A stretch of 64,000 nucleotides of DNA from UBA6109 sp035366835 (GTDB taxonomy: Bacteria; Desulfobacterota; Syntrophia; Syntrophales; UBA6109): the NCBI GenBank assembly GCA_035366835.1, contig DAOSIS010000009.1, positions 47,862 to 111,861 of the forward strand, read 5' to 3'. Below are positions 30,616-39,680 of this stretch, piece after piece. The position numbers and the translations under genes are program-made. Positions within the stretch are counted from its first letter, which is position 1. Every line of letters begins with the position of its first letter. The notes beneath the pieces are model-generated. The model searched no databases, was not told where the DNA came from, and saw only the letters and a list, made by a program, of their open reading frames with translations.

Positions 30616-31763
30616 GCCGGGCCTCCTTGCCATTCGCGCATGAGGCGCGCGAATTCTCCGAAGAGGTAGTTCGCGTCGTGGGGGCCGGGGGCCGCCTCCG
30701 GGTGGTACTGGACGCTGAAGGCGCCGCAGTCCGCAGCGTACATGCCCTCGGACGTGGAGTCGTTGAGGTTCCCCTGCCTTGCCTCGGCGCCGCCCGGCAG
30801 CGTTTCCGGGAGGACGACGAATCCGTGGTTCTGGGAGGTGATCTCCACGCGCCCGCTGCCGCTGTTCTTGACGGGCTGGTTGAGGCCGTGGTGCCCGAAT
30901 TTGAGCTTGCCCGTCTTTCCGCCCAGGGCCTGGCCCAGGATCTGGTGCCCCAGGCAGATGCCGAAGATCGGAACCCGGCCCAGCAGGCCCTTGGTGGTCT
31001 CCACCACGTAGGGCAACGCGGCCGGATCGCCCGGCCCGTTGGAAAGGAGGACGCCCCGGGGAGCGTACGCAAGGATCCCGTCGGCCGTCGTCGTTGCCGG
31101 CACGACGATCACCTGGCAGCATTGTCGCTCCAGTTCACGCAGGATGTTGTACTTGACGCCGCAGTCCAGGACGACGACCCGGAGCCGGTCCCCGGCGGGA
31201 GGAATTTGTTTCGTTCCGATCAGCGCCGGTGCGCCGTTGTTCCACAGGTAGGGCTCGCCACAGGTCACGGCCATGACGAGGTCGCGGCCCACGAGCCCCG
31301 GATAGGCGAGGGTCCGCCTGACGAGCGCCTCTACGTCCGCCGTTTCGGTCGTCAGGATCCCCCGCATGGCGCCCTGGACGCGGAGCTTGCGGGTCAGGGC
31401 GCGGGTGTCGATCCCTTCGACGCCCAGCCGGTCATGGCTTTCGAGGAAGTCCTTCAGCGACGCCGTGCTGCGCCAGTTGCTGGGGCGGGATTGGTACTCC
31501 TTGACGACGAATCCCTCCATGTGGACCCCGGCGGATTCCATGTCGTCCGGGTTCGTCCCGTAGCTGCCGATGAGGGGGTAGGTCATCGCCACGATCTGCC
31601 CCTTGTAGGAAGGATCGCTGAGGATCTCCTGGTAGCCCGTCATGCCCGTGTTGAAGACGACCTCGCCCAGGACCTCGCCGCGGCCGGCAAAAGCGTATCC
31701 GGGGAAGGCGCTTCCGTCCTCGAGAACCAGCAGCGCAGGTCTCTTGTGCCGCATCAGGGCCAT
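30612..31763 (-). CDS. carA: Carbamoyl-phosphate synthase small subunit
   Basis: The 383-residue subunit hydrolyses glutamine and channels ammonia to CarB. The N-terminal CarA domain starts PALLVLEDGSAFPGYAFAG. The amidotransferase domain has the nucleophile Cys in GICLGHQILGQALGG and the His-Glu pair in QYHPEAAPGPHD. Length is normal. MALMRHK is chosen as start (GGAG ten bases upstream); MRHK three codons later is possible. It is the first gene of the carA-guaA-carB-purF run and its stop overlaps the guaA start. Confidence 0.95.
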   Translation of the reverse strand: MALMRHKRPALLVLEDGSAFPGYAFAGRGEVLGEVVFNTGMTGYQEILSDPSYKGQIVAMTYPLIGSYGTNPDDMESAGVHMEGFVVKEYQSRPSNWRSTASLKDFLESHDRLGVEGIDTRALTRKLRVQGAMRGILTTETADVEALVRRTLAYPGLVGRDLVMAVTCGEPYLWNNGAPALIGTKQIPPAGDRLRVVVLDCGVKYNILRELERQCCQVIVVPATTTADGILAYAPRGVLLSNGPGDPAALPYVVETTKGLLGRVPIFGICLGHQILGQALGGKTGKLKFGHHGLNQPVKNSGSGRVEITSQNHGFVVLPETLPGGAEARQGNLNDSTSEGMYAADCGAFSVQYHPEAAPGPHDANYLFGEFARLMREWQGGPA

Positions 31764-31906
31764 GGATTTCGTTCTCCAAAAGGAATTCGGCACTCTACGA
31801 AATTATGGTGCCGATGTAAATCATTTATAGCACGGCCGGCCCCCGGCATCCTAGCATCTTGATACCGGAGACCGGCCGCTGAAAGCCGGGTATCGGCCGC
31901 CGCTTT

Positions 31907-33238
31907 CTACAGCAGGGGCAGGTAACGCTCGATTTCGAAGACGCTGACGTGCGTCCGGAAGCGGTCCCATTCCACCTTCTTGTTGGCGATGAACTTGTCG
32001 AAGATGTGTTCGCCCAGCGTTTCCCGGACAAGGGCGCTCTTTTCCACCAGCTGCAGGGCCTCGTACAGGCTGCCCGGCAGGGAGGTGATGCCTGCCTGGG
32101 CGCGCGCCTGTTCGTCCATCTCGTAAATGTCTTCTTCCACCGGGTCGACGGCGGGGTACTGCTCCTCGATGCCTTTGAGGCCGGCCGCCAGCATGACGGC
32201 GAAGGCCAGGTAGGGGTTGCAGGCGGGATCGGGGGAGCGGAACTCGATCCGCGTCGCCTTTTCCTTTCCCGGTTTGTACATGGGAACGCGGATCATGGCG
32301 GAGCGGTTGCGGCGGGCCCAGGACACGTAAACGGGGGCCTCGTAACCGGGCACCAGGCGTTTGTAGGAATTCACCCACTGGTTGCAGACGGCGGTGATCT
32401 CCGGCGCATGCTTCATGAGACCCGCGATGTAGCACCGGGCCGTCTTCGAGAGGCCGAAGGGTGCCTTGGGATCGAAAAAGGCGTTCTTGCTGCCCTTGAA
32501 AAGCGACTGGTGCGTGTGCATGCCGCTGCCGTTTTCGCCGAAGATCGGCTTGGGCATGAAGGTCGCGTATACGCCGTTCTGGCGCGCGATTTCCTTTACG
32601 GCGGTGCGATAGGTCATGACCTTGTCGGCCATCGTCAGGGCCTCGTCGTAGCGCAGGTCGATCTCATGCTGGCTGGGCGCCACCTCATGATGGGAGTATT
32701 CCACGCGGACCCCCATGTCCTGGAGGGCGAAGATCGTCTGCCTCCGCAGGTCCGTCGCCCGGTCGACGGGGAGGCCGTCGAAATAGCCGCCCATGTCGAG
32801 AATCTCGGGCCTCTTGTCGGAGGCGAAGTAGAAGAATTCCAGTTCCGGCCCCGTGTAAAAGGTGTATCCCTGCTTGTCGATCTTCTCGATCATCCGCTTC
32901 AGCACGTACCTCGGGTCGCCGGCATAGGGCGTTCCGTCGGGATTGAGGATGTCACAGATCATCCGGGCCACCGGTCGGTCTGCGGGCCGCCAGGGAATGA
33001 TGCGGAAGGTGGTCGGGTCCGGCATCGCGATCATGTCGCTCTCCTCGATGCGGCAGAATCCTTCGATCGACGATCCGTCGAATCCCATGCCTTCCGACAT
33101 GCCCTCTTCCAGCTCGGCAGGTGTGATGCTGAAGATCTTCTGCACTCCGAGAACATCGGTGAACCAGAACTGGATGAAGCTGACCTTCTTCTCCTTCACG
33201 ATCTTCAATACGTCCGCTTGGTTCTTGCATGAAAACAT
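31907..33238 (-). CDS. glnA: Glutamine synthetase type I
   Basis: The 443-residue enzyme joins glutamate and ammonia. Family signatures are visible: GFDGSSIEGF, the metal/ATP-site region FYTGPELEFFYF, NGSGMHTHQSLF, and SPDPACNPYLAFAV. The length and the C-terminal part, where I do not see the Tyr-containing adenylylation motif of the GSI-beta enzymes, point to the GSI-alpha group, which is not controlled by adenylylation (inference). GGAGGGTGTC fixes the ATG at 33238. It lies downstream of a type III enzyme in the nitrogen-assimilation block, separated from it by a repeat element. Confidence 0.94.
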   Translation of the reverse strand: MFSCKNQADVLKIVKEKKVSFIQFWFTDVLGVQKIFSITPAELEEGMSEGMGFDGSSIEGFCRIEESDMIAMPDPTTFRIIPWRPADRPVARMICDILNPDGTPYAGDPRYVLKRMIEKIDKQGYTFYTGPELEFFYFASDKRPEILDMGGYFDGLPVDRATDLRRQTIFALQDMGVRVEYSHHEVAPSQHEIDLRYDEALTMADKVMTYRTAVKEIARQNGVYATFMPKPIFGENGSGMHTHQSLFKGSKNAFFDPKAPFGLSKTARCYIAGLMKHAPEITAVCNQWVNSYKRLVPGYEAPVYVSWARRNRSAMIRVPMYKPGKEKATRIEFRSPDPACNPYLAFAVMLAAGLKGIEEQYPAVDPVEEDIYEMDEQARAQAGITSLPGSLYEALQLVEKSALVRETLGEHIFDKFIANKKVEWDRFRTHVSVFEIERYLPLL

Positions 33239-33312
33239 GACACCCTCCTTCGGTGGCCGGGCGTTGAAAGGGGTCGGGAAACGCCCCAACTCCAACGCCC
33301 AGGCGGGATTGG

Positions 33313-33435
33313 CAGGCTGCTCAAAAATGCCCGGATGCAAGGCCCCCGAAGTCCCGAGTCCCCGAGGCGTACCGGGGTGTACGCCGAAGGGCGAAGGATG
33401 AGGAACGCAGCAGGCAGGCGGTTTTCAGCAGCCTG
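33313..33435. repeat. Foldback intergenic repeat element, 123 bp
   Basis: The element begins CAGGCTGCT (33313-33321) and ends with its exact reverse complement AGCAGCCTG (33427-33435). An inner palindrome, GGCGTAC-CGGGG-TGTACGCC type, sits near 33366-33385. Similar stretches with TCAAAAATG... and ...TTTTCAGCAGCC ends are, to my memory, dispersed intergenic repeats in Deltaproteobacteria. It separates the two glutamine synthetase genes. Confidence 0.6.
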
Positions 33436-33436
33436 T

Positions 33437-35533
33437 CTAGAGTTTGAACAGCAGGTCCGCATACGTCGGCACCGGCCACATCTCCTTGGGAACGATCATC
33501 TCCAGCGCGTCGACATCGTTGCGCAGCGTCCGCATCACGGGAATCACCTTGTCGCGGTAGACCTCCGCCCTCTTCACCGTCTCGGCCGTTGCCTGCGCCT
33601 TGGCCGTTGCGGCCTCGAGCCTGCCGAGGTTCGCGTACGTCGACGCCAGCAGGGCCGCGGCCTTCTTCAGGAGATCTTCCTGGGCGGGCGCCGGAACCTT
33701 CACCGCCTTGAAGCTGGCGGCAGAGTCGGCCAGGAAGGTGGCGTACTCGGTCGCTGCGGGAATGAACTGCTTTTTCACCATGTCGATGGCGGCGCGGGCC
33801 TCGATGTTGATCTGCTTCGCGTAGGTCTCCACATAGATCTCGTAGCGCGAATGGAGCTCCTTGTGCGAGAGCACCCCGTATTTCTCGAAGAGCCTGATGG
33901 ACTTGTCGGTAACGAAGGCCTTCAGGGCGTCGACGGCGTTCGTGACGTTGGGCAGCCCGCGCCTTGCCGCCTCCTTGACCCATTCCGCGGCGTAGTTGTT
34001 GCCGTTGAAGATCACCCGGCTGTGCTTCCTGTAGATCTCCTTGATGATCGCGGCGGCCTCGCCTTTCTTGTCCTTGGCCTTTTCCAGGCGCGTGGCGATC
34101 TCGTCGAAGGCCTCGGCGGTGATCGTGTTCAGGGCGACATTGGTCCCTGCGATCGACTGGGACGAGCCGACCATCCGGAATTCGAACTTGTTTCCCGTGA
34201 AGGCGAAGGGGGAGGTCCTGTTCCGGTCCGTGTTGTCCCGAGGGATCGCCGGCAGGGTGTCGACGCCGACTTGCAGGAACTGGGCCCCCTTGGTGGAGAC
34301 CTTCTGCCCCTTGGCCAGCTTTTCGAGGATCTCCGTCACTTCATCGCCCATGAAGATGGAGACGATTGCCGGCGGCGCCTCGTTGGCCCCGAGGCGGTGG
34401 TCGTTGGCCGCATGGGCGCAGGTCGCCCGCAGGATATCGGCATGGGTGTCCACGGCCTTGATCAGCGCGCTCAGGACGAGGAGAAACTGGAGATTTTCGC
34501 AGGGCGTGTGGCCCGGCTCCAGCAGGTTGATGCCGTCGTCGGTGGAGAGGGACCAGTTGTTGTGCTTCCCGGAGCCGTTGATCCCGGCATAGGGCTTTTC
34601 ATGGAGCAGGCACACCAGATCGTGGCGCAGGGCGACCTTCTGCATGGTCTCCATGACGAGCTGGTTGTGGTCCGTGGCGATGTTCGTCGTGGCGAAGATG
34701 GGGGCCATCTCGTACTGGGCCGGCGCGACCTCGTTGTGCTGGGTCTTGGAGGTGATGCCCATCTTCCACAGTTCGGCATTGAGGTCGCTCATGTAGGCGG
34801 AGACCCGGTCCTTGATGGCGCCGAAATACTGGTCCTCCAGCTCCTGTCCCTTGGGCGCCGGGGCGCCGAAGAGCGTCCGTCCCGTCAGCATGAGGTCGAT
34901 CCGTTCCAGATAGAAGGCCTTGTCCACCAGGAAATATTCCTGCTCGGGGCCGACGGTGGAGGTGACCTTCGTGGAGGTCGTGTTGCCCAGGACCCTCAGG
35001 ACCCGCAGGGCCTGCTTCGAAACCGCCTTCATGGACCGCAGCAGGGGCGTCTTCTTGTCGAGGGCCTCCCCGTAGTAGGAATAGAAGGCCGTGGGGATCG
35101 TCAAGGTCACGTTCCCGGAGACGTCCGTCTTCAGGATCGCCGGGGAGGTGCAATCCCAGGCCGTATAGCCCCTCGCCTCGAAGGTGCTGCGCAGGCCTCC
35201 GCTGGGGAAAGAGGACGCATCCGGCTCACCCTGGATCAGCTGCTTGCCCGAAAACTCCATGATGATGCCGCCGTCGGACGTCGGGGAGATGAAGGAATCG
35301 TGTTTCTCCGCCGTGATTCCCGTCAGGGGCTGAAACCAGTGCGTGTAATGGGTCGCACCCCTTTCGAGTGCCCAGTCCTTCATGGCGTTGGCCACCACCT
35401 CCGCCAGATCGGGTGACAGCGGCAGGTCCTTTTCGATGGTCTCCCGGAGGGCCTTGTAGACCGGCTTGGGAAGCCGCTCCCTCATCACCTTGTTGTTGAA
35501 AACGTTCGATCCGAAAACTTCCATGAGTTCCAT
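33437..35533 (-). CDS. glnN: Glutamine synthetase type III
   Basis: The 698-residue protein is a GSIII enzyme, much longer than GSI and typical of Bacteroides, cyanobacteria and some anaerobes. Landmarks include VFGSNVFNNKVMRERL at the start, THWFQPLTGITAEKHDSFI near 85-105, PTAFYSYYGEALDKKTPLLRS, VGPEQEYFLVD for metal binding, and NHNQLVMETM / HEKPYAGINGSGKHNNWSL. GGAGAAGTCT precedes the ATG. It follows the three split glutamate synthase genes on the same strand. A cell with both GSI and GSIII probably uses them under different nitrogen conditions. Confidence 0.94.
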   Translation of the reverse strand: MELMEVFGSNVFNNKVMRERLPKPVYKALRETIEKDLPLSPDLAEVVANAMKDWALERGATHYTHWFQPLTGITAEKHDSFISPTSDGGIIMEFSGKQLIQGEPDASSFPSGGLRSTFEARGYTAWDCTSPAILKTDVSGNVTLTIPTAFYSYYGEALDKKTPLLRSMKAVSKQALRVLRVLGNTTSTKVTSTVGPEQEYFLVDKAFYLERIDLMLTGRTLFGAPAPKGQELEDQYFGAIKDRVSAYMSDLNAELWKMGITSKTQHNEVAPAQYEMAPIFATTNIATDHNQLVMETMQKVALRHDLVCLLHEKPYAGINGSGKHNNWSLSTDDGINLLEPGHTPCENLQFLLVLSALIKAVDTHADILRATCAHAANDHRLGANEAPPAIVSIFMGDEVTEILEKLAKGQKVSTKGAQFLQVGVDTLPAIPRDNTDRNRTSPFAFTGNKFEFRMVGSSQSIAGTNVALNTITAEAFDEIATRLEKAKDKKGEAAAIIKEIYRKHSRVIFNGNNYAAEWVKEAARRGLPNVTNAVDALKAFVTDKSIRLFEKYGVLSHKELHSRYEIYVETYAKQINIEARAAIDMVKKQFIPAATEYATFLADSAASFKAVKVPAPAQEDLLKKAAALLASTYANLGRLEAATAKAQATAETVKRAEVYRDKVIPVMRTLRNDVDALEMIVPKEMWPVPTYADLLFKL

Positions 35534-35632
35534 AGACTTCTCCTCTTCTTCCGTCAGGACGCCCCGCGGTTCAGGGCACGCAACGATCTTTCCTTCTCAA
35601 GAGACGCCGGGCGGGGTCGGCGCCCGTGCCCG

Positions 35633-37966
35633 TCATTCCAGCGGCTTGTTTTCCATCAGGCGCCAGATGCCGCAGGGGCAGGCGCCGGCGCAGAAGCCGC
35701 AGCCGATGCAGCGGTCCTCACGGACCGCATATTCGTATTTCCCCTCCCCCAGCTCGCGGCGGACGATGGCCTGCTCCGGGCAGATCTGCTCGCAGAGGCC
35801 GCAGTCCCGGCAGGCGCCGCAGGAGGCGCACTGCAGCGAACAGGCGGCAGGTTCGTCCGCTTCGTCCGCCCGCGGATCGTAGTACTCCAGCTTCACGCGC
35901 GCGGGATCGACGGCCGGCAGGCGGTCGTAGACCTGATCGCGGCCCCGGAGCATTGCGTCGATGGTCTCTGCGGCAATGCGCCCGGCGCCGATGGCCTCCG
36001 TCAAAAGCCCCAGTTTCACGGCGTCGCCGACGGCGAACACCTGGGGGTCGCTGGTCTGGTAGCGGTCGTTCACGGCGAGGAAACCCCTCGCCTGCGCGAC
36101 CGATTCGGGAACGAAGGAAAGGTCCGGGGCGTCACCGACGGCGATGATCACCGTATCGGCCGGCAGAGATTCACCGCTGGTCAGCTCCACGGTCTTCTCC
36201 GTGATGGTCCGCGTGAACCGCGGCCAGAGGAATTTCGCCCCGACGGCTTCCGCGTGCCGCCGTTCGGCGCCGTACGAGGCCGGTTCCTGGATGTCGATCA
36301 GCGTGACGCTTTCGGCCCCGAGCCGGACGGCCTCGCCGGCCGCGTCACAACCGACGTTTCCTGCCCCGATCACGACCACGCTCTTGCCGACGGGGGCGGT
36401 TTCGCCGCACTTGGCGTCGGCCAGGAAGGTGAGGGCCGGAACGGCGCGCTCGATACCGGGGATATCCGGGATCCGGGGTTTCCGGGCGCCCACGGCGATG
36501 ACGACGAAGTCGCTTGTCTTCTTCAGCTTGAGGAATTCCTCTTCGGTGAGGGAGTGCCGGAGGCGCTTGTGGGGGATGCGCGCCGACAATCGCTCCAGCT
36601 CATGATCCAGGACCTCGTCGGGGATCCGGCTGCGGGGGATCGTCTCGGTCATCTTCCCGCCGAGTTTCTCACGCACGTCATGGAGGACCACCTTATAGCC
36701 CTTGAGGTAGAGCTGCCAGGCGACGGACAGGCCCGCTGCCCCGCCGCCGATCACGGCGATCTTGCCCGCCGTTGCGGGGGCCGGCTCCGGCGGTTTTGCC
36801 TCGAGGCTCGCCTTTCCCAGCAGCCGGGTGTCGACGGCGGGCAGGTTCGCCTTCTGGCGCGTACAGTTCTGCATGCACAGGTTCGGGCACAGATACCCGC
36901 AGACCGCGGCGGGGAAGGGCGTGTATTCCAAGGCCAGGTTGACGGCCCCTTCGACGTCCCCCTTGCGGAGAAGTTCCCAGCGTTTCCGCACGGGGATGCC
37001 CGTGGGGCAATTGGCCTGGCAGGGGGCAAGATACGCCTCGTTCTCCCAGACCGGCACGAAGCGGCGCAGTTCGCCCGTCGTGATGACGGGGATCGGCCTG
37101 CGGTCCAGATCGGACAGGTCGCCGATCAGTCCGCCCGTCCCCAACTCCTTTTCCCAGACGTCGCGGCGGAACTGTGCCAGGGTGCGCGCGGGTCCGCGCG
37201 CCTTCTCGTGCGGTCTGCGGGCGCCGAGCAGGCGCCATGCCCCGCGTTCTTCCAGGAGGAGCGGGTGGAGATCCTCCTTGCCGATCGCCGCCAGAAACCC
37301 TTTCATGCCGTCGCTCAGCCATTGCCAGTCCTCGTCTTCCAGGGACGTCAGCTGCACGTCATCCTCGCAGTAGCCCTGATGATGGCCGCGGAAGAAGATC
37401 CTGCCGCCGACCATGCCGGCACAGGGCCGGTACCCCAGGATGTTGGCTTCCGCCTCCTTCTTCCAGCCGCAGACCACGGCGACGCCGCCCGCCATGAACT
37501 CGGCGAAGGAATCGCCGACGCTCCCGAGAACCCAGAGCTCCGGCGGTTCGAAACGGGGATTGTATTTGGTCATGGTCATGCCGCGCGCGCCGATGTCCCC
37601 GTCGATGAAGATTTTTCCCTGGGCCATGGCGTTTCCGACGCCGTTGGTGGCGTTGCCGCGGACCGTGATATGGGCGCCGGCATTGAGCCAGCCCACGTCG
37701 TCGGACGCGGGGCCGACGACGTCGATCGTCGTGTTCGGAAAGCCCATGGAGCCCAGGCGCTGTCCGGAGGTGCCCATCACGCGCACGATGACGGGCTCCG
37801 AACCCGCCCGCCACAGCCGGCCGCCGATGCCGTGCTGGCCCTGGGCGATGATCTCGATGAAGCGGTGTCCCTCGGCCACGGCCGTCTGGATGCGCTCCTC
37901 GAGAATCCTTGAGTCGACCCGGAGACCTTTTTCCATTCCCGGGATGATGATGGTCGGTTTGTTCAT
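35633..37966 (-). CDS. Glutamate synthase GXGXG domain fused to GltD-like oxidoreductase and ferredoxin
   Basis: The 777-residue protein is a fusion. Residues 1-245 form the GXGXG beta-helix domain that is domain 3 of classical GltB. From about 310 follow the Cys-rich Fe-S region of the small subunit (CQANCPTGIP, CGYLCPNLCMQNCTR), the FAD motif IGGGAAGLSVAW (about 402) and the NAD(P)H motif VVIGAGNVGCDAAG (about 527). The C-terminus carries a two-cluster ferredoxin region (CASCGACRDCGLCEQICP near 713 and CIGCGFCAGACPCGIW near 750). It supplies electrons to the FMN subunit encoded 79 bases upstream. The extra ferredoxin domain hints at ferredoxin as an electron partner. Confidence 0.9.
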   Translation of the reverse strand: MNKPTIIIPGMEKGLRVDSRILEERIQTAVAEGHRFIEIIAQGQHGIGGRLWRAGSEPVIVRVMGTSGQRLGSMGFPNTTIDVVGPASDDVGWLNAGAHITVRGNATNGVGNAMAQGKIFIDGDIGARGMTMTKYNPRFEPPELWVLGSVGDSFAEFMAGGVAVVCGWKKEAEANILGYRPCAGMVGGRIFFRGHHQGYCEDDVQLTSLEDEDWQWLSDGMKGFLAAIGKEDLHPLLLEERGAWRLLGARRPHEKARGPARTLAQFRRDVWEKELGTGGLIGDLSDLDRRPIPVITTGELRRFVPVWENEAYLAPCQANCPTGIPVRKRWELLRKGDVEGAVNLALEYTPFPAAVCGYLCPNLCMQNCTRQKANLPAVDTRLLGKASLEAKPPEPAPATAGKIAVIGGGAAGLSVAWQLYLKGYKVVLHDVREKLGGKMTETIPRSRIPDEVLDHELERLSARIPHKRLRHSLTEEEFLKLKKTSDFVVIAVGARKPRIPDIPGIERAVPALTFLADAKCGETAPVGKSVVVIGAGNVGCDAAGEAVRLGAESVTLIDIQEPASYGAERRHAEAVGAKFLWPRFTRTITEKTVELTSGESLPADTVIIAVGDAPDLSFVPESVAQARGFLAVNDRYQTSDPQVFAVGDAVKLGLLTEAIGAGRIAAETIDAMLRGRDQVYDRLPAVDPARVKLEYYDPRADEADEPAACSLQCASCGACRDCGLCEQICPEQAIVRRELGEGKYEYAVREDRCIGCGFCAGACPCGIWRLMENKPLE

Positions 37967-38045
37967 GATGATGGATTCCTCGTTTCCTGTCCCTTGCGTT
38001 GCCGCCCGTCCGTTCCCCCCTGTCCGCCGCGAGGAGACGATCCCC

Positions 38046-39680
38046 TCAGATCACATGACGGATCTGAAGCCTGTCCGCCGCGTTCCGATCGGTGATGCCC
38101 AGGGCGTCGGACATGCCGATGGGCAGCGACGTGGAGCGTCCCAGCGGCGCGACGATCTTCTTGAGCTCCTGATCGAAGGAGACGAACAGGTCCACCAGGC
38201 GTTCCGCCACCTTCTCCGGGTCGAGGCGCCGGTCCAGGCGCGGGTCCTGGGAGGTGATGCCCTTGGGGCACAGTCCGAGATTGCAGATGTTGCAGCGGTC
38301 CTGCTCCGAACCGAGGCAGCCCGCCGCGGACTGCATGACGATCTTCCCCGCCTGGACGCCGCTTGCGCCCAGCATGATCAGGGCCGCGGCGTTGGCCGCG
38401 AGATTGCCGTTCTTCCCGATGCCCCCGCCGGCGAAGATCGGGATCTCGTTCTGTTTCCCCAGCTTGACCATGTTCAGATACGCGTCGCGGATGTTGCTCG
38501 CGATCGGGTGCCCCATATGGTTCATCGAGACGTTGTATGCGGCGCCGGTCCCGCCGTCCTCGCCGTCCATGACGAGGCCGCCGGCATAGGGATTGCGGGT
38601 GAGGTTGTTCAGCACCGCCAGCGACGTGCTCGTCGCGGAGATCTTCGGATACACCGGCACGCGGAAGCCCCAGGCCATGGACATGGACTGGATCATCTTC
38701 GCCACGGCCTCTTCGATCGAGTACTTCGTTTGGTGGGTCGGGGGACTGGGGAGGTTCACCCCGGTCGGCACGCCGCGGATGGCGGCGATGAGCTTGTTGA
38801 CCTTGTACCACATGAGAAGCCCGCCGTCGCCGGGTTTGGCGCCCTGGCCGTACTTGATTTCGATCGCGCAGGGATCCTCCTTCATCTGGGGGAGGGCGTG
38901 GATGATCTCGTCCCACCCGAAGTAGCCGCTGGCGATCTGCAGGATGACGTACTTCAGGAAACGGGACCGCAGGAGGCGCGGCGGGCACCCGCCCTCGCCC
39001 GTGCAGATCCGGACCGGCATCCCCAGCTCCTCGTTGAGGTAGGCGACGCCCATCTCCAGGCCCTCCCACATGTTGGGGGACAGGGCGCCGAAGGACATGC
39101 TGCCGATGACGAGGGGATAGATCTCCCTCACCGGCGGGATCCAGCCGTTTTCGCGGCTGACCTTCAGCGCCTCTTCCGGCGGCAGGATCCGGCCGAGGAG
39201 CGTGCGAAGCTCGAATTCGTGCCGTCCGGCGTCGAGCGCCGGGTCCGTCAGCATGGAGATGCGGACGAACTTAATGTCGTCGAGGAGGCTGTGGGGGTCG
39301 TTGCGCCGGCCGCCGCGCCGCCTCGGATTTCCGGCCTGGTTGACGTGGAAACGAAGCTTGTCCTGCACATCGCTGTGCGCCGGATCGATCGCGGCATTCG
39401 GGCAGACGAGACTGCACATGCCGCAGCCGATGCAGGCGAAGGCCGGTTCCGTCCGCTGCCGGACCCCGTGGTAGACGCCGAAAAGATTCCCGGGCTTTTC
39501 CTGCAGGCCCAGCTTCACCTGGACGACGCGCTTGCGATGCACTCCCAGCTCGAGGGCGCGGACGGGGCAGACCGCCGTGCACCGCCCGCAGAGGGTGCAC
39601 TTCTCCTTGTCCCAGAGGACGACCCAGGGGAGATCCCTCGTGCTCAGCGTTGATGGGGTAATTCGTCCCATTGGCTCCAT
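38046..39680 (-). CDS. Glutamate synthase FMN domain subunit with ferredoxin insert
   Basis: The 544-residue protein corresponds to the central synthase domain (domain 2) of GltB. Two 4Fe-4S motifs open it (CTLCGRCTAVCP near 28, CIGCGMCSLVCP near 80). The FMN barrel follows with IGSMSFGALSP, CTGEGGCPP, IEIKYGQGAKPGDGG and MDGEDGGTGAAY. Cys residues for the 3Fe-4S cluster are in CLGSEQDRCNICNLGLCP (about 453). It makes glutamate from 2-oxoglutarate and channelled ammonia. AGGAGGT lies before the ATG at 39680, which falls inside the end of the amidotransferase gene (37-base overlap). Confidence 0.92.
   Translation of the reverse strand: MEPMGRITPSTLSTRDLPWVVLWDKEKCTLCGRCTAVCPVRALELGVHRKRVVQVKLGLQEKPGNLFGVYHGVRQRTEPAFACIGCGMCSLVCPNAAIDPAHSDVQDKLRFHVNQAGNPRRRGGRRNDPHSLLDDIKFVRISMLTDPALDAGRHEFELRTLLGRILPPEEALKVSRENGWIPPVREIYPLVIGSMSFGALSPNMWEGLEMGVAYLNEELGMPVRICTGEGGCPPRLLRSRFLKYVILQIASGYFGWDEIIHALPQMKEDPCAIEIKYGQGAKPGDGGLLMWYKVNKLIAAIRGVPTGVNLPSPPTHQTKYSIEEAVAKMIQSMSMAWGFRVPVYPKISATSTSLAVLNNLTRNPYAGGLVMDGEDGGTGAAYNVSMNHMGHPIASNIRDAYLNMVKLGKQNEIPIFAGGGIGKNGNLAANAAALIMLGASGVQAGKIVMQSAAGCLGSEQDRCNICNLGLCPKGITSQDPRLDRRLDPEKVAERLVDLFVSFDQELKKIVAPLGRSTSLPIGMSDALGITDRNAADRLQIRHVI

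Noticed and set aside
37413..39653. Open frame of about 745 codons on the plus strand opposite the glutamate synthase genes
   Set aside because: It is a shadow of high-GC coding sequence on the other strand with no protein-family signal.
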